56,797 nt of DNA from Flavobacteriia bacterium (lineage in GTDB: Bacteria; Bacteroidota; Bacteroidia; Flavobacteriales_D; Crocinitomicaceae): contig CANGOA010000005.1 in the NCBI GenBank assembly GCA_947455255.1, forward strand, positions 1 to 56,797. Direction: 5' to 3'. Position numbers and translations under genes: made by a program. Below, one piece after another: positions 17,394-25,890 of this stretch. Each line of letters opens with the position of its first letter. Positions within the stretch are counted from its first letter, which is position 1. The notes under the pieces were generated by a model. It made no database searches. It was not told the DNA's origin and saw only the letters and a list, made by a program, of their open reading frames with translations.

Positions 17394-19724
17394 ATGAAAA
17401 CAATATTTACGCTGTTATTTTTATTTTCCATTACCTCTCTAACTGCTCAAATTGCTACCGGACAATGGCGTTTACATGTCAATGCAGCAAATGCTATCGA
17501 CGTTTGTTATGGAAATAATAAAGTTCTTGCTGCTTTTGAAAATGGTGTTTTGGAGTACGATATCAAGTATCACGAAACAACAGAATGGAATAAAATCAAC
17601 CATCTTTCAGAAGTATTAGTAAGCTGTGTGACATATGATCCAACATCTAATGCTTTCTGGATAGGATATGCAAATGGTAACATGGATAAATTGGATGGTT
17701 CAACTATTTATAATTTCCCTTCTTTGAAGCTTGCAAGCATTATTGGAGATAAGAAAATACTAAAGTTTGTATCAAAGGGTAAATATTTATTTGCAGCAAC
17801 TCAATTTGGAATTTTGAAAATTGATCCTGTAAAAATGGAAGTTTCAGACACCTATTATCCACCATTGAATGGTAGAAAATTGAATGATTTCACTTTTTAT
17901 AAAGATTCAATTTATGCGTTATCGGATTCAAATTTATTCGTGATTTCTACTAATAATCCACTTATAGCTAATCCTTTAAATTGGAAAGTAGATAAACGAG
18001 TAGTAGCACATAATGTTTCTGTTTTTAAACATATTACGGTTTTTGGAGATAATCTCTTATTGGCAACAAATCATCCTGATTATGGAAAAGATTCAATTTT
18101 CCGTTTAGATCAAGCGCAACTTAAAGAATTAAATAGTACACTTTTTACTGACGGAATTGAATTGGTTTCACTTCAGTCTCAAGGAGATCAATTATTTGTC
18201 TCGATGTATAATAATATATATTTTTTTGATTCAACATTGAAAAAAACAGAGACATTATACCAATATACTTTTAGTTCTATTTCTCGACCGCATCGAATTG
18301 TAAAGGGTGTGGATCAATATTGGATAGCTGATCAAGAAAATGGATTAGTTAAATGGTCAGATAATTATCATAATTCATCTATTGCGATGATCGGCCCTCC
18401 AAAAAGAAGTTTTTTTTCAGCGGATTGTCAGCAAGGAAAAATGGCATTTTCAGGTGGAATATTACAAAAAGCTGGAATTTCATTTAATACAAGTGGAGCT
18501 TATATATTTGATCAGGAAAAATGGCAACTTTTGGATCGATGGAATCAGAAGAATTGGTTAAATAAAGACATTTGGGATGTATCTTCTGTAGCTATTAATC
18601 CTATGAATACTAATCAAATTGCTTTCGGCTCATTTTCTGATGTACCCTTGTCCATTATGAATAATGGACAAAAAATTGATACAACTTATGATTCTTCAAA
18701 TTCTCCATTACAAAAATTTGCAGTTGGGAATAATGGTTGGACATCAGTAACAGATTTGAAATATGATCAAAATGAGAACTTGTGGTTAATGAATTCTTAT
18801 ACAAATACTCCATTAAAAATGTTAAGTAAATCTGGGAAATGGTATACATTCGAAACAGGTGGAGCTAGTAAAAACACGTTTTACCGTAAGTTAATTGTTG
18901 ATAATCAAAATAATAAATGGTTTACTGTGTATGGCACTGGAATTATAGGTTTTACAGATGGAGGAACTTTAGATGATCCGTCGGATGATATTTACAGGTT
19001 GATTAATGATGGGCTAACGAGTGGGGCACTACCCTCGAAAGAAGTGACGGCACTAGCCATGGATTTTAATAATGAGTTATGGATTGGAACTGATAATGGT
19101 TTTTGTATTTTATACAATGCTGGTTCAATTCTTACCAAAAATCAAAATTCTTTTGCTACACAACGTATAAAATTACGTTTTGAAGGAAATGTTGAGTATA
19201 TGTTAGGTAAAACAGCTATAACAGATATTGAGGTGGATGGCGGTAATAGAAAATGGATTGCTACAGCAAGTGCAGGATTATTTTTACTCTCACCAGATGG
19301 TTCTGAAATTATTGCAAGTTATTCAAAAGAAAATAGCCCGTTAATCTCAAATGCAATTTTGGATTTAAAATTAAATCATCAAACCGGAGAATTATTTATT
19401 ATCACTGAAGAAGGATTAGTATCATTCCGAACAGATGCTACCCAGGGAGATAATACCTACGAAAATACAACTGTCTTTCCGAATCCGTTAAAACCAGAAC
19501 ATACTTATGGGGTAACTATCCAAGGAATCGCGTACGATTCTGATATTCGTTTTACAGATGCAGGAGGAAATCTAGTCTATAAAACCACTTCCAATGGAGG
19601 TACAGCACATTGGGATGGAAAAACCCTGAGTGGTGAACGTGTAAAGGCAGGTGTATATTTTATTTGGACTGCACCAAACGATGGAGAAGGCAGAAAGGTC
19701 GGAGAATTTGTAGTGATTAACTAA
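17394..19724 (+). CDS. porZ: PorZ-like T9SS protein with beta-propellers
   Basis: A 776-residue secreted protein that fits PorZ of the type IX secretion system, which in the attachment complex supplies anionic LPS to the sortase for cargo anchoring. It has a Sec signal (MKTIFTLLFLF... LTAQ), two runs of propeller repeats of the two-component-regulator type (for example LWIGTDNGFCIL, KWIATASAGLFLLS) and a C-terminal domain of about 85 residues starting NTTVFPNPL with a T9SS-type strand pattern (GVYFIWT, GEFVVIN). recO follows by 2 bp, a pairing I recall in other Bacteroidota. Length matches PorZ of Porphyromonas (about 780). Confidence 0.85.
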   Translation: MKTIFTLLFLFSITSLTAQIATGQWRLHVNAANAIDVCYGNNKVLAAFENGVLEYDIKYHETTEWNKINHLSEVLVSCVTYDPTSNAFWIGYANGNMDKLDGSTIYNFPSLKLASIIGDKKILKFVSKGKYLFAATQFGILKIDPVKMEVSDTYYPPLNGRKLNDFTFYKDSIYALSDSNLFVISTNNPLIANPLNWKVDKRVVAHNVSVFKHITVFGDNLLLATNHPDYGKDSIFRLDQAQLKELNSTLFTDGIELVSLQSQGDQLFVSMYNNIYFFDSTLKKTETLYQYTFSSISRPHRIVKGVDQYWIADQENGLVKWSDNYHNSSIAMIGPPKRSFFSADCQQGKMAFSGGILQKAGISFNTSGAYIFDQEKWQLLDRWNQKNWLNKDIWDVSSVAINPMNTNQIAFGSFSDVPLSIMNNGQKIDTTYDSSNSPLQKFAVGNNGWTSVTDLKYDQNENLWLMNSYTNTPLKMLSKSGKWYTFETGGASKNTFYRKLIVDNQNNKWFTVYGTGIIGFTDGGTLDDPSDDIYRLINDGLTSGALPSKEVTALAMDFNNELWIGTDNGFCILYNAGSILTKNQNSFATQRIKLRFEGNVEYMLGKTAITDIEVDGGNRKWIATASAGLFLLSPDGSEIIASYSKENSPLISNAILDLKLNHQTGELFIITEEGLVSFRTDATQGDNTYENTTVFPNPLKPEHTYGVTIQGIAYDSDIRFTDAGGNLVYKTTSNGGTAHWDGKTLSGERVKAGVYFIWTAPNDGEGRKVGEFVVIN

Positions 19725-19726
19725 AT

Positions 19727-20434
19727 ATGAAGAAAACTGCAAGAGGAATTGTTATCCAACGCTTTTCTTATTCGGAAACAAGTCTCATCGTCCATTGTTT
19801 TACAGAAAATGAAGGACTAAAATCCTTTTTGTTCCAAGGTGCGAAGAAAAAGAAGGGTGTTGTATTATTGCCTTTATCACCGATCGAATTTTCCTATTAT
19901 CAAAAAGACGAAAGTCAACTTGCCAAAATGACCGATGCAACTTTGTATCAATCCTTTGCAACCATACCTTTTGACCCAGTAAAATCTACTGTAGTGTTTT
20001 TTCAAGTCGAAATTTTAGCAAACGTATTGCATGAAGGGGTTGTCGATAAGCATCTTTTTGATTTTTTAGTGGAAGAATTGGCTTGGTTAGATGAAAATAA
20101 TACTTTAGCAAATTATCCGATTTATTGGATGTTAGAATTGTCTCAACAATTAGGTTTTTACCCGCTGAAATCAGAAGAAAACACTCCTTATTTTGATTTA
20201 GAAAATGGAGAGTTTCTACAATTCAATCCATCAAATTTTACCTATAAATCGGGTCTAGAAGTAAATGTGTTAGGCTCCATGTTGTCACTTCCTAAAGAAG
20301 TTGTTTTGAATTTTTCTATACCAAAAGACCTACGTAAACAAGTCTTACAATTGCTATTAGTATATTTCAAGCACCATATTCCTAATTTTAATCCCACAAA
20401 TTCCTTGGAAGTGATTGAAAGTATTTGGGAATAG
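19727..20434 (+). CDS. recO: DNA repair protein RecO
   Basis: RecO helps load RecA by displacing SSB and annealing strands in the RecFOR pathway. The 235 residues begin with the OB-fold pattern (KKTARGIVIQRFSYSETSLIVHCFTENEGLKSFLFQGAKKK is read as strands 1-4) followed by an all-helical domain. The usual Cys4 zinc finger is missing, as in other Bacteroidota RecO. It starts 2 bp after porZ. The ridA-like gene's promoter lies in its last codons. Confidence 0.92.
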   Translation: MKKTARGIVIQRFSYSETSLIVHCFTENEGLKSFLFQGAKKKKGVVLLPLSPIEFSYYQKDESQLAKMTDATLYQSFATIPFDPVKSTVVFFQVEILANVLHEGVVDKHLFDFLVEELAWLDENNTLANYPIYWMLELSQQLGFYPLKSEENTPYFDLENGEFLQFNPSNFTYKSGLEVNVLGSMLSLPKEVVLNFSIPKDLRKQVLQLLLVYFKHHIPNFNPTNSLEVIESIWE

Positions 20435-20448
20435 ATTTCTTATATTTG
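20415..20448 (+). promoter_or_regulatory. ridA-like gene promoter inside the end of recO
   Basis: TTG (20415-20417), 23-nt spacer, TATATTTG (20441-20448), an exact TAnnTTTG match ending 18 bp before the ATG at 20467. This argues against an in-frame start at 20425. Confidence 0.6.
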
Positions 20449-20466
20449 CATATCAAAAATTCAATC

Positions 20467-20901
20467 ATGTCAGATAATTCTCGTATTTCTACTAGCAAAG
20501 CACCAAAACCTGTAGGTTTGTACCCTCACGCAAGACGCGTTGGTAATTTATTGTTTTTATCAGGAGTTGGACCACGTACTGCTGGTTCGGATGCTACAGA
20601 TTCTGAGGTTCCTGGATTGAAATTGGATAAAAACGGAAACTTTTTGGAGTTTGATTTTGAAGCACAATGTAGAAGTGTATTTGACAACGTTCGTGTGATT
20701 TTAGAAGAGTCAGGTTCTAGTTGGGAAAATTTAGTAGATGTTACGGTTTTCTTAGTTAATATGAAACGTGATTTCCATACCTATAACCGTTTATATGCAG
20801 AATACTTCAAGGATAATTTACCTTGTCGTACTACCTGTGAAATCAATTCATTGCCAACTCCAATCGCAATTGAATTGAAATGTATTGCAACTATTGATTA
20901 A
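20467..20901 (+). CDS. RidA/YjgF family enamine/imine deaminase
   Basis: A 144-residue protein of the RidA family, which hydrolyses reactive 2-aminoacrylate and related enamines, or in some branches aminomuconate. Family marks: LLFLSGVGPR, FEAQCRSVFDNVRVILEESGSSWENLVDVTVFLVNM and the C-terminal LPCRTTCEI with the substrate-binding arginine. It is about 15 residues longer than the shortest RidA because of an inserted loop (TAGSDATDSEVPG), a form also seen in aminomuconate deaminase-like members. The ATG at 20467 follows the promoter. The next gene starts 12 bp on. Confidence 0.9.
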   Translation: MSDNSRISTSKAPKPVGLYPHARRVGNLLFLSGVGPRTAGSDATDSEVPGLKLDKNGNFLEFDFEAQCRSVFDNVRVILEESGSSWENLVDVTVFLVNMKRDFHTYNRLYAEYFKDNLPCRTTCEINSLPTPIAIELKCIATID

Positions 20902-20913
20902 TTCTATATTTAT

Positions 20914-21501
20914 ATGTTTGGTTTTGTAATTCGCTGTATTCTTTCAGTATTTTCATTGTTTTTATTGGTTTACTCATTTGCTACAGGTCACTGGGGATGG
21001 GGGATTGTAATGATTTTTGTTTCGGCGATAATCATTTTATCGTTTTTCCGAAATCAGTACATGATTTTGGCCTTAAACCAAATGCGTGTTGGGAATCATG
21101 AAAAAGCACATGGGTATCTAAATAAAATTTCACGTCCAGATTTATTGCCTAAAAAACAACATGCCTATGTGTTGTATTTGAAAGCAATGTTAGGAACACA
21201 AGAATTAGGTTTTGCTAAAACAGAACAAATGTTGCGTCAAGCAATACAAATGGGATTGAGAACAAAACAAGACAATGCGGTTGCTCGTTTACATTTATCT
21301 GGTATTTGTGCTCAAACTGGTAGAAAGCAAGAAGCGACTACTTTGTTGAATGAAGCGAAGAAAATGGATGAGAATGGAATTTTAAAAGAGCAAATCACTA
21401 TGATGAAAGGTCAACTTTCTTCAGCTGTTCCTTCTAAAAATCAAATGCGTATGGCTCAGATGACCAAAGGTCGTCAGAAAATGCCACGTGCTAAGAAATA
21501 A
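20914..21501 (+). CDS. Membrane-anchored TPR-like protein
   Basis: A 195-residue protein with two N-terminal membrane segments (about 2-22 and 27-45), then a cytoplasmic helical part with TPR-like pairs (MRVGNHEKAHGYLNKI, GICAQTGRKQEATTLLNEAKK) and a very basic tail. It sits between the ridA-like gene and the methyltransferase, whose start directly follows its stop. Function unknown. Confidence 0.8.
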   Translation: MFGFVIRCILSVFSLFLLVYSFATGHWGWGIVMIFVSAIIILSFFRNQYMILALNQMRVGNHEKAHGYLNKISRPDLLPKKQHAYVLYLKAMLGTQELGFAKTEQMLRQAIQMGLRTKQDNAVARLHLSGICAQTGRKQEATTLLNEAKKMDENGILKEQITMMKGQLSSAVPSKNQMRMAQMTKGRQKMPRAKK

Positions 21502-22362
21502 GTGGTGTCGATAGCTTCCAAACTTTTCACCCAACCTTGGGAAGAATATGAACTACTAGATGCCGGTGGAGGAAAGAAATTAGAACGTTTTGGTTCGGTA
21601 ACGACCATCCGACCAGAATTACAAGCCTATTTTAAGTCCGATACTACCTTTGTTGAATGGGAAAAAAAAGCGGATTGTGCGTTTATTGAGAAATCAACGA
21701 CCAAAGGTTTATGGAAACGTAGAAATACGCTTCAAAATGACAGTTGGAACATTGTATACAAAGACTTGCAGTTCAAATTAGAACTGACTTCCTTCAAACA
21801 TGTAGGAATTTTTCCTGAACAAGTGGTCAATTGGGATTTTCTATCCTCCAATTTAGACGCATCTAAGACCTTTTTAAATCTTTTTGCATATACTGGCATC
21901 GCTTCAGTAGTTGCTCGAAATACAGGCGCATCTGTGACACACGTTGATTCTGTCAAACAATTGATCCATTGGGCGAAGGAAAACATGGAACTCAACCACC
22001 TTTCTGACATTCGTTGGATACATGAAGATGCTTTAACCTTTGCACAAAAAGAGGTTAAGCGCGGAAAAAAATACGATGTAATCTTAATGGATCCTCCTGC
22101 ATTCGGATTTGGAGCAAAAGGTGAAAAATGGATACTCGAACAAAAATTACCAGCCTTATTGGAGACTGCTTATCAGTTACTTTCAGACAAAGGAACCTTG
22201 ATTTTAAACACCTATTCTCCTAAAATTACCTTACAAGATGTTGTTCGTGAAACAACTAAGTTTTTTGACAAAATCAACATCGAAGCCAATGAATTGTGGG
22301 GAAAAACAAAACTTGGAAAAGAATTGTTTTATGGGAATTTGGTGAGGGTGAAGAAGGGGTGA
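21502..22362 (+). CDS. RlmI-like class I SAM-dependent methyltransferase
   Basis: A 286-residue Rossmann methyltransferase resembling the catalytic part of RlmI-type 23S rRNA (cytosine-C5) enzymes. Motif I is TFLNLFAYTGIASVVA, motif II VTHVDS, the adenine-pocket HEDA and the DPPAFGFG loop in place of NPPY. The N-terminal PUA domain of RlmI is absent; a short beta-rich domain is there instead. The start appears to be GTG (21502, or 21505) immediately after the previous stop, as no upstream ATG exists. Substrate (rRNA) is inferred from family. Confidence 0.85.
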   Translation: MVSIASKLFTQPWEEYELLDAGGGKKLERFGSVTTIRPELQAYFKSDTTFVEWEKKADCAFIEKSTTKGLWKRRNTLQNDSWNIVYKDLQFKLELTSFKHVGIFPEQVVNWDFLSSNLDASKTFLNLFAYTGIASVVARNTGASVTHVDSVKQLIHWAKENMELNHLSDIRWIHEDALTFAQKEVKRGKKYDVILMDPPAFGFGAKGEKWILEQKLPALLETAYQLLSDKGTLILNTYSPKITLQDVVRETTKFFDKINIEANELWGKTKLGKELFYGNLVRVKKG

Positions 22363-22368
22363 TCACCC
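22357..22368. other. 12-bp perfect palindrome holding two stop codons
   Basis: GGGTGATCACCC joins two convergent genes with no gap: the plus-strand TGA at 22360-22362 abuts the minus-strand TGA at 22365-22363. No T-run follows, so terminator function is doubtful. Confidence 0.7.
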
Positions 22369-22824
22369 AATAAACAAAATCGCTGAACACGAAGAAAATC
22401 CTATTAAGAGCACCAAAGCAAAACTCAGTAAATATTTTTTTGCTTGTTCATTCTCCTTTTGAATGTAAAGCAAAATACTTATAAATAAGTTCGCTAGTAA
22501 GTGTATTACAAATAAGAAGCTAAACGTGCCAAAATCAATCATTCTACCTCCTAATAAAGCAAGTAACAATACTAAAATAATTAAATTAACGAGCAGGTTA
22601 AGTTGATTGTTAGAGATCATATCTTTTATGTTAAGTGAACTTTTAGTTGTTGTTCCTAATCGAAGGAGGATAAAAGCAATTGTAAAATACGTAAAATAAT
22701 GTGCAATTTCATATTCTCGAATAGATTCAAACAACCAACTAAGAACTAAACATCCAATGATTAATAATGTATTGTTTTTGGGTTGAGTGATAAATCGAAA
22801 AAACTTTATTATGTTAGTTTTCAT
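22363..22824 (-). CDS. Small multi-pass membrane protein, paralogue of the next
   Basis: A 153-residue protein with about five hydrophobic segments and few charges. Its last 75 residues align by eye with the neighbour at 22830-23090: NLIILVLLLALL against NLIILLLLSAIF, and NLFISILLYIQKENEQAKKYLL against NLLISLYFYLSKNKELAKIFLL, both ending in a GFSxCxA segment. It is the last gene of a seven-gene minus-strand operon, 5 bp after its paralogue. No family recognised. Confidence 0.75.
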   Translation of the reverse strand: MKTNIIKFFRFITQPKNNTLLIIGCLVLSWLFESIREYEIAHYFTYFTIAFILLRLGTTTKSSLNIKDMISNNQLNLLVNLIILVLLLALLGGRMIDFGTFSFLFVIHLLANLFISILLYIQKENEQAKKYLLSFALVLLIGFSSCSAILFIG

Positions 22825-22829
22825 GTGTA

Positions 22830-23090
22830 TTATCTTAAGTATTCAACAGCGAAACAGGTTGAAAAACCAACTAATAATATAATACCATTACTAAGAAGAA
22901 ATATTTTTGCTAATTCTTTATTTTTACTTAAATAAAAATAGAGTGATATCAGTAAATTTATAATAACACTAATTACTATAGTACCCGCATAATTAATAAT
23001 AAAATCAAATGCATTTTGTTCAGCTATTTTAAAAATAGCTGATAAAAGAAGTAATATAATTAAGTTTACTACTATTATTTTGTTTTTCAT
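22830..23090 (-). CDS. Small membrane protein, shorter paralogue
   Basis: An 86-residue protein with three hydrophobic segments, ending with the conserved helix LLVGFSTCFAVEYL. It matches the C-terminal half of the 153-residue neighbour, so the two arose by tandem duplication. It starts 1 bp after the radical SAM stop, so it is probably made together with it. Function unknown; a role as partner or lipid-handling subunit of the radical SAM protein is speculation. Confidence 0.75.
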   Translation of the reverse strand: MKNKIIVVNLIILLLLSAIFKIAEQNAFDFIINYAGTIVISVIINLLISLYFYLSKNKELAKIFLLSNGIILLVGFSTCFAVEYLR

Positions 23091-23091
23091 A

Positions 23092-24486
23092 TTAATTGAT
23101 TAAAGATCGATGTTTCTCTAATTTTTCCTCCATCCCTTTACGATAAAACAAATTCATTGTTTCAAAAGGAATAATCTTCCCATCTGTATTTACTATATGA
23201 ACACATGATTTCTTAATCGCTCGTACGTCAAAATCGTATGCATCCATAAAATTCATAATTATCACACGAAATAAATTGTCGTACGATAATTTTGGAGCGA
23301 TAATCGATGGCAAACAACAAAGTAATTGATTGAATGTTTTAGATACAAAATCGGTGGATTTACCAGTACTGAACATCTCCATGACATGTTTGTGTAAGGA
23401 TTCGTCTTGTTCATAAACAATCGTATTTTTTGAATTGTTTAAAAGAATCTCTGGGTCAATCAAATGTGTCAACGCCTTGACTTCATTTTTATATTTTAAG
23501 GCATAAGCCATCACTAAAGCGTCTGGATTACAGGGAACAGGAATTAAATCGGTTGGCTGAAAAACAGTTGTTTGCTCTAATATTTTTTGACGTACTTCAG
23601 TATTTGTCATGCGATTTATAGCTGGGTCAAAATTTTCTAAACGTCCACTAACTGAAGTTGGTTGGAAAGTAACCCCTCTGACACATTTTTGTTTTAAAGC
23701 AAAATCAATGATTTGACCGATTTCATCATCGTTTAATCCCTTTTCTAACGTGACAACCAAGGTAGTTGAAAGGTTATATTTATTAAGGTATTCCAAGGCT
23801 TGATTTCGGTATTTTGTTAAATCTCCACCTCGTAATTTCTTGAGAACCTCTGGTTTAAATGAATCCCATTGCAAATAGATTTCAAAATCAGGCATATAGC
23901 TAGCTAATCGTTTCACAAATGCTTCATCATTTGCTAATTGAACACCATTCGTATTTACCATCAAATGTTTGATTGGCTTTGATTTAGCTAAATCTAGAAT
24001 TTCAAAGAATTGTGGATGAATTGTCGGTTCTCCACCACTGATTTGAACGACATCAGGCTCACCCTCACTTGCTACGACAGCGTCTAACATAAATTCAATT
24101 TCTTCCAAACTACGATGATTTCCAAAAGTAGGAGAAGAACTTGCATAACACGTTGGACAAGCTAAATTACAACGATCTGTAACTTCGATTAATGTCAAGC
24201 AGGAGTGCTGTTCGTGATCGGGACAAATTCCACAATCCAATGGACAACCAAAATGTGTTTCTGTGTGCGGTTTACGTGGATATTCAGATGCTTTGTTATA
24301 GTTTCTTATTTGCTTGTAATATTCAATGTCTGTAGCGATAAGTACCTTCTGGTAACCGTGTTCTTTACAAGTTTTGGAAATGTAAACATTACCATTCTCA
24401 AAAATAATTTTTGCACTTATTTGTCGATGACACTCATTACACAAACTTATCGTGTGATCATAGTAAATATAGTTTCGTTCACTCAT
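23092..24486 (-). CDS. Radical SAM protein resembling archaeal tetraether lipid synthase (Tes)
   Basis: A 464-residue radical SAM enzyme whose cysteine layout matches the Tes/GDGT-MAS group (MJ0619 type). It has an N-terminal zinc- or rubredoxin-like knuckle (Cys16, Cys19, Cys40, near His43), an auxiliary-cluster motif CPLDCGICPDHEQHSC (Cys81, 85, 88, 96), the SAM cluster CNLACPTC (Cys106, 110, 113), GGEPT (151-155), NTNGVQLA, FQPTSVSGR, PVPC (Cys319), a CC pair (390-391) and Cys428 near the end. In archaea Tes joins two lipid chains tail to tail across the membrane. Here it overlaps the Lgt-like gene by 4 bp. The bacterial substrate is unknown; family placement is from motifs alone. Confidence 0.75.
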   Translation of the reverse strand: MSERNYIYYDHTISLCNECHRQISAKIIFENGNVYISKTCKEHGYQKVLIATDIEYYKQIRNYNKASEYPRKPHTETHFGCPLDCGICPDHEQHSCLTLIEVTDRCNLACPTCYASSSPTFGNHRSLEEIEFMLDAVVASEGEPDVVQISGGEPTIHPQFFEILDLAKSKPIKHLMVNTNGVQLANDEAFVKRLASYMPDFEIYLQWDSFKPEVLKKLRGGDLTKYRNQALEYLNKYNLSTTLVVTLEKGLNDDEIGQIIDFALKQKCVRGVTFQPTSVSGRLENFDPAINRMTNTEVRQKILEQTTVFQPTDLIPVPCNPDALVMAYALKYKNEVKALTHLIDPEILLNNSKNTIVYEQDESLHKHVMEMFSTGKSTDFVSKTFNQLLCCLPSIIAPKLSYDNLFRVIIMNFMDAYDFDVRAIKKSCVHIVNTDGKIIPFETMNLFYRKGMEEKLEKHRSLIN

Positions 24487-25292
24487 GAGAATAAATATTT
24501 AGGTGATATTAAAGTCTTAATAATGGTTTTAGAATAATAAATTAGCCCCAATAAACAAGCAACTTGAATAGTTCCAATACCCCACATAAAAGTATAACCT
24601 GGTTTAATAAATTCAATTACAAAGCGAAAAGACAAATATAAAATCATAAATAATTTAAAGCGCTTTCCTTCCTTGAGAGGTTTTAGTTTTTCAATAGAAT
24701 GTAAACTAACAAATAGTAGTATCAAATAGCCAATTTCATACAAACTTGTTGGGTGTCTTAAGATTCCATCTCCTAAATTCATGCCGGTGAAAAAAGACGT
24801 TGGTTCCCCGTACGTAGGTTCGTAAATTCCACTTGTAAAACAACCAATTCTTCCAATACCTATTGCTAGAATTAAGGGATAAGTAAATAAATCTCCAGAA
24901 GATGATTTTTCTCCAATGAATTTTTTGGTTATTTCTACAAAAAGTAATCCACCCAATAAAGCACCAATAATGGTTTTACTTTTGAAAATATCAAGGATTA
25001 AATGTTGAGAATGTATCAAACCGATTGGATTTTCTAAAGCGCCTATAATACGAGAGAAGAAAAAAGCTCCAAAGGTAGCAGCGATTAAGATGGATAAACG
25101 ATTAGAATCATTGATAGTATCTGTTTGTTTTTTTCTTAAATAGGAGTAATAACGATATCCTATGATAAACCCTAAAGTCTCAAACACTAAATGACCACTA
25201 AGTGTAAGTCCACTAACATGTATGTCTAAAGGAAATTTCAATGGTTTTATTATTTTTAAGTTATAGTCTATTAACTTCCGACACTTCGTCAC
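24483..25292 (-). CDS. Lgt-like diacylglyceryl transferase family membrane protein
   Basis: A 269-residue polytopic protein with the Lgt signature pieces GRIGCF (for GRIGNF) near residue 150, RHPTSLYE near 185 and SFRFVIEFIKPG near 225, with about seven membrane segments. Against classical Lgt, the Asn of GRIGN is Cys, the usual Glu of the following loop is displaced, and the GGL segment lacks the catalytic-region His. So it is probably a paralogue with another lipid substrate, not the cell's main Lgt. The likely start is GTG at 25292, inside heptanucleotide array F; no ATG is available upstream of the first helix. A TTG about 19 codons later is the alternative. It overlaps the radical SAM start (ATGA). 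Confidence 0.78.
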   Translation of the reverse strand: MTKCRKLIDYNLKIIKPLKFPLDIHVSGLTLSGHLVFETLGFIIGYRYYSYLRKKQTDTINDSNRLSILIAATFGAFFFSRIIGALENPIGLIHSQHLILDIFKSKTIIGALLGGLLFVEITKKFIGEKSSSGDLFTYPLILAIGIGRIGCFTSGIYEPTYGEPTSFFTGMNLGDGILRHPTSLYEIGYLILLFVSLHSIEKLKPLKEGKRFKLFMILYLSFRFVIEFIKPGYTFMWGIGTIQVACLLGLIYYSKTIIKTLISPKYLFS

Positions 25293-25315
25293 TCGTCACT
25301 CGTCACTCTTATCTC
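25288..25315 (-). repeat. Heptanucleotide array F
   Basis: On the minus strand: gagataa, then three gagtgac units, then a decayed gaagtgt. The first unit holds the TAA stop of the membrane protein gene (25309-25311); the last exact unit overlaps the probable GTG start of the Lgt-like gene. Confidence 0.9.
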
Positions 25316-25890
25316 GAGTAGTACCGATAACCCGAACTTCCCAATACCATTCCCCATACATACACACCTTCCGGAAATACTACCCAATTTGAAAGTCCTA
25401 ACAACAAAGCTATAACACCAACAATTAGTAAAAACACTTTCACATGTTCATGCCACAAAGCATCAATGGGTGTAGTTTCAAAAGCTTTAGGGATTAGAAA
25501 CGAAATTTTATATTGCATATAACCTCCAGCAATTAAAAGTGGAAGCAATATAATCCCCTGCGGAAGTCCCATTTCTTTCATCATTAAAAAACGTATAATT
25601 TCTTCAGAAATAGAGACTTTAGGACTAATATTTAGAATCAAAAAATAGACCAAATAAAACGTTAGAAAATACCCTAAAAGAATGAAGAATATATGCTTCC
25701 AAGGGTAGTTGGATGTTTGATGATGATTATGTATCGCTTTTGTTTTAACAAAAGTAAATACCGTCGAAACTCCCACATCTAATATGTAAAAGAACAAAAT
25801 GAAAAACATGTTCCAACCCCAAAAATAATACCCAATAAGTGGAATAGCTAAATCCCCAATAAGTTGTGTTATTTTAGTTTGTTGATTCAT
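25309..25890 (-). CDS. Multi-pass membrane protein, DUF6498-like
   Basis: A 193-residue protein with about five or six membrane helices. An N-terminal LIGYYFWGWNMFFILFFYILD stretch resembles what I recall of DUF6498 proteins, and a histidine pair sits in a cytoplasmic loop (KAIHNHHQ). It overlaps the TPR lipoprotein stop by 4 bp (ATGA) and its own stop lies in array F. It belongs to the radical SAM/Lgt-like operon. Function unknown. Confidence 0.75.
   Translation of the reverse strand: MNQQTKITQLIGDLAIPLIGYYFWGWNMFFILFFYILDVGVSTVFTFVKTKAIHNHHQTSNYPWKHIFFILLGYFLTFYLVYFLILNISPKVSISEEIIRFLMMKEMGLPQGIILLPLLIAGGYMQYKISFLIPKAFETTPIDALWHEHVKVFLLIVGVIALLLGLSNWVVFPEGVYVWGMVLGSSGYRYYSR

Noticed and set aside
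24483-25292. The main prolipoprotein diacylglyceryl transferase lgt
   Set aside because: Signature residues differ (Cys for Asn in GRIGN, no His in the GGL region) and it sits in a radical SAM operon, so I call it Lgt-like only.
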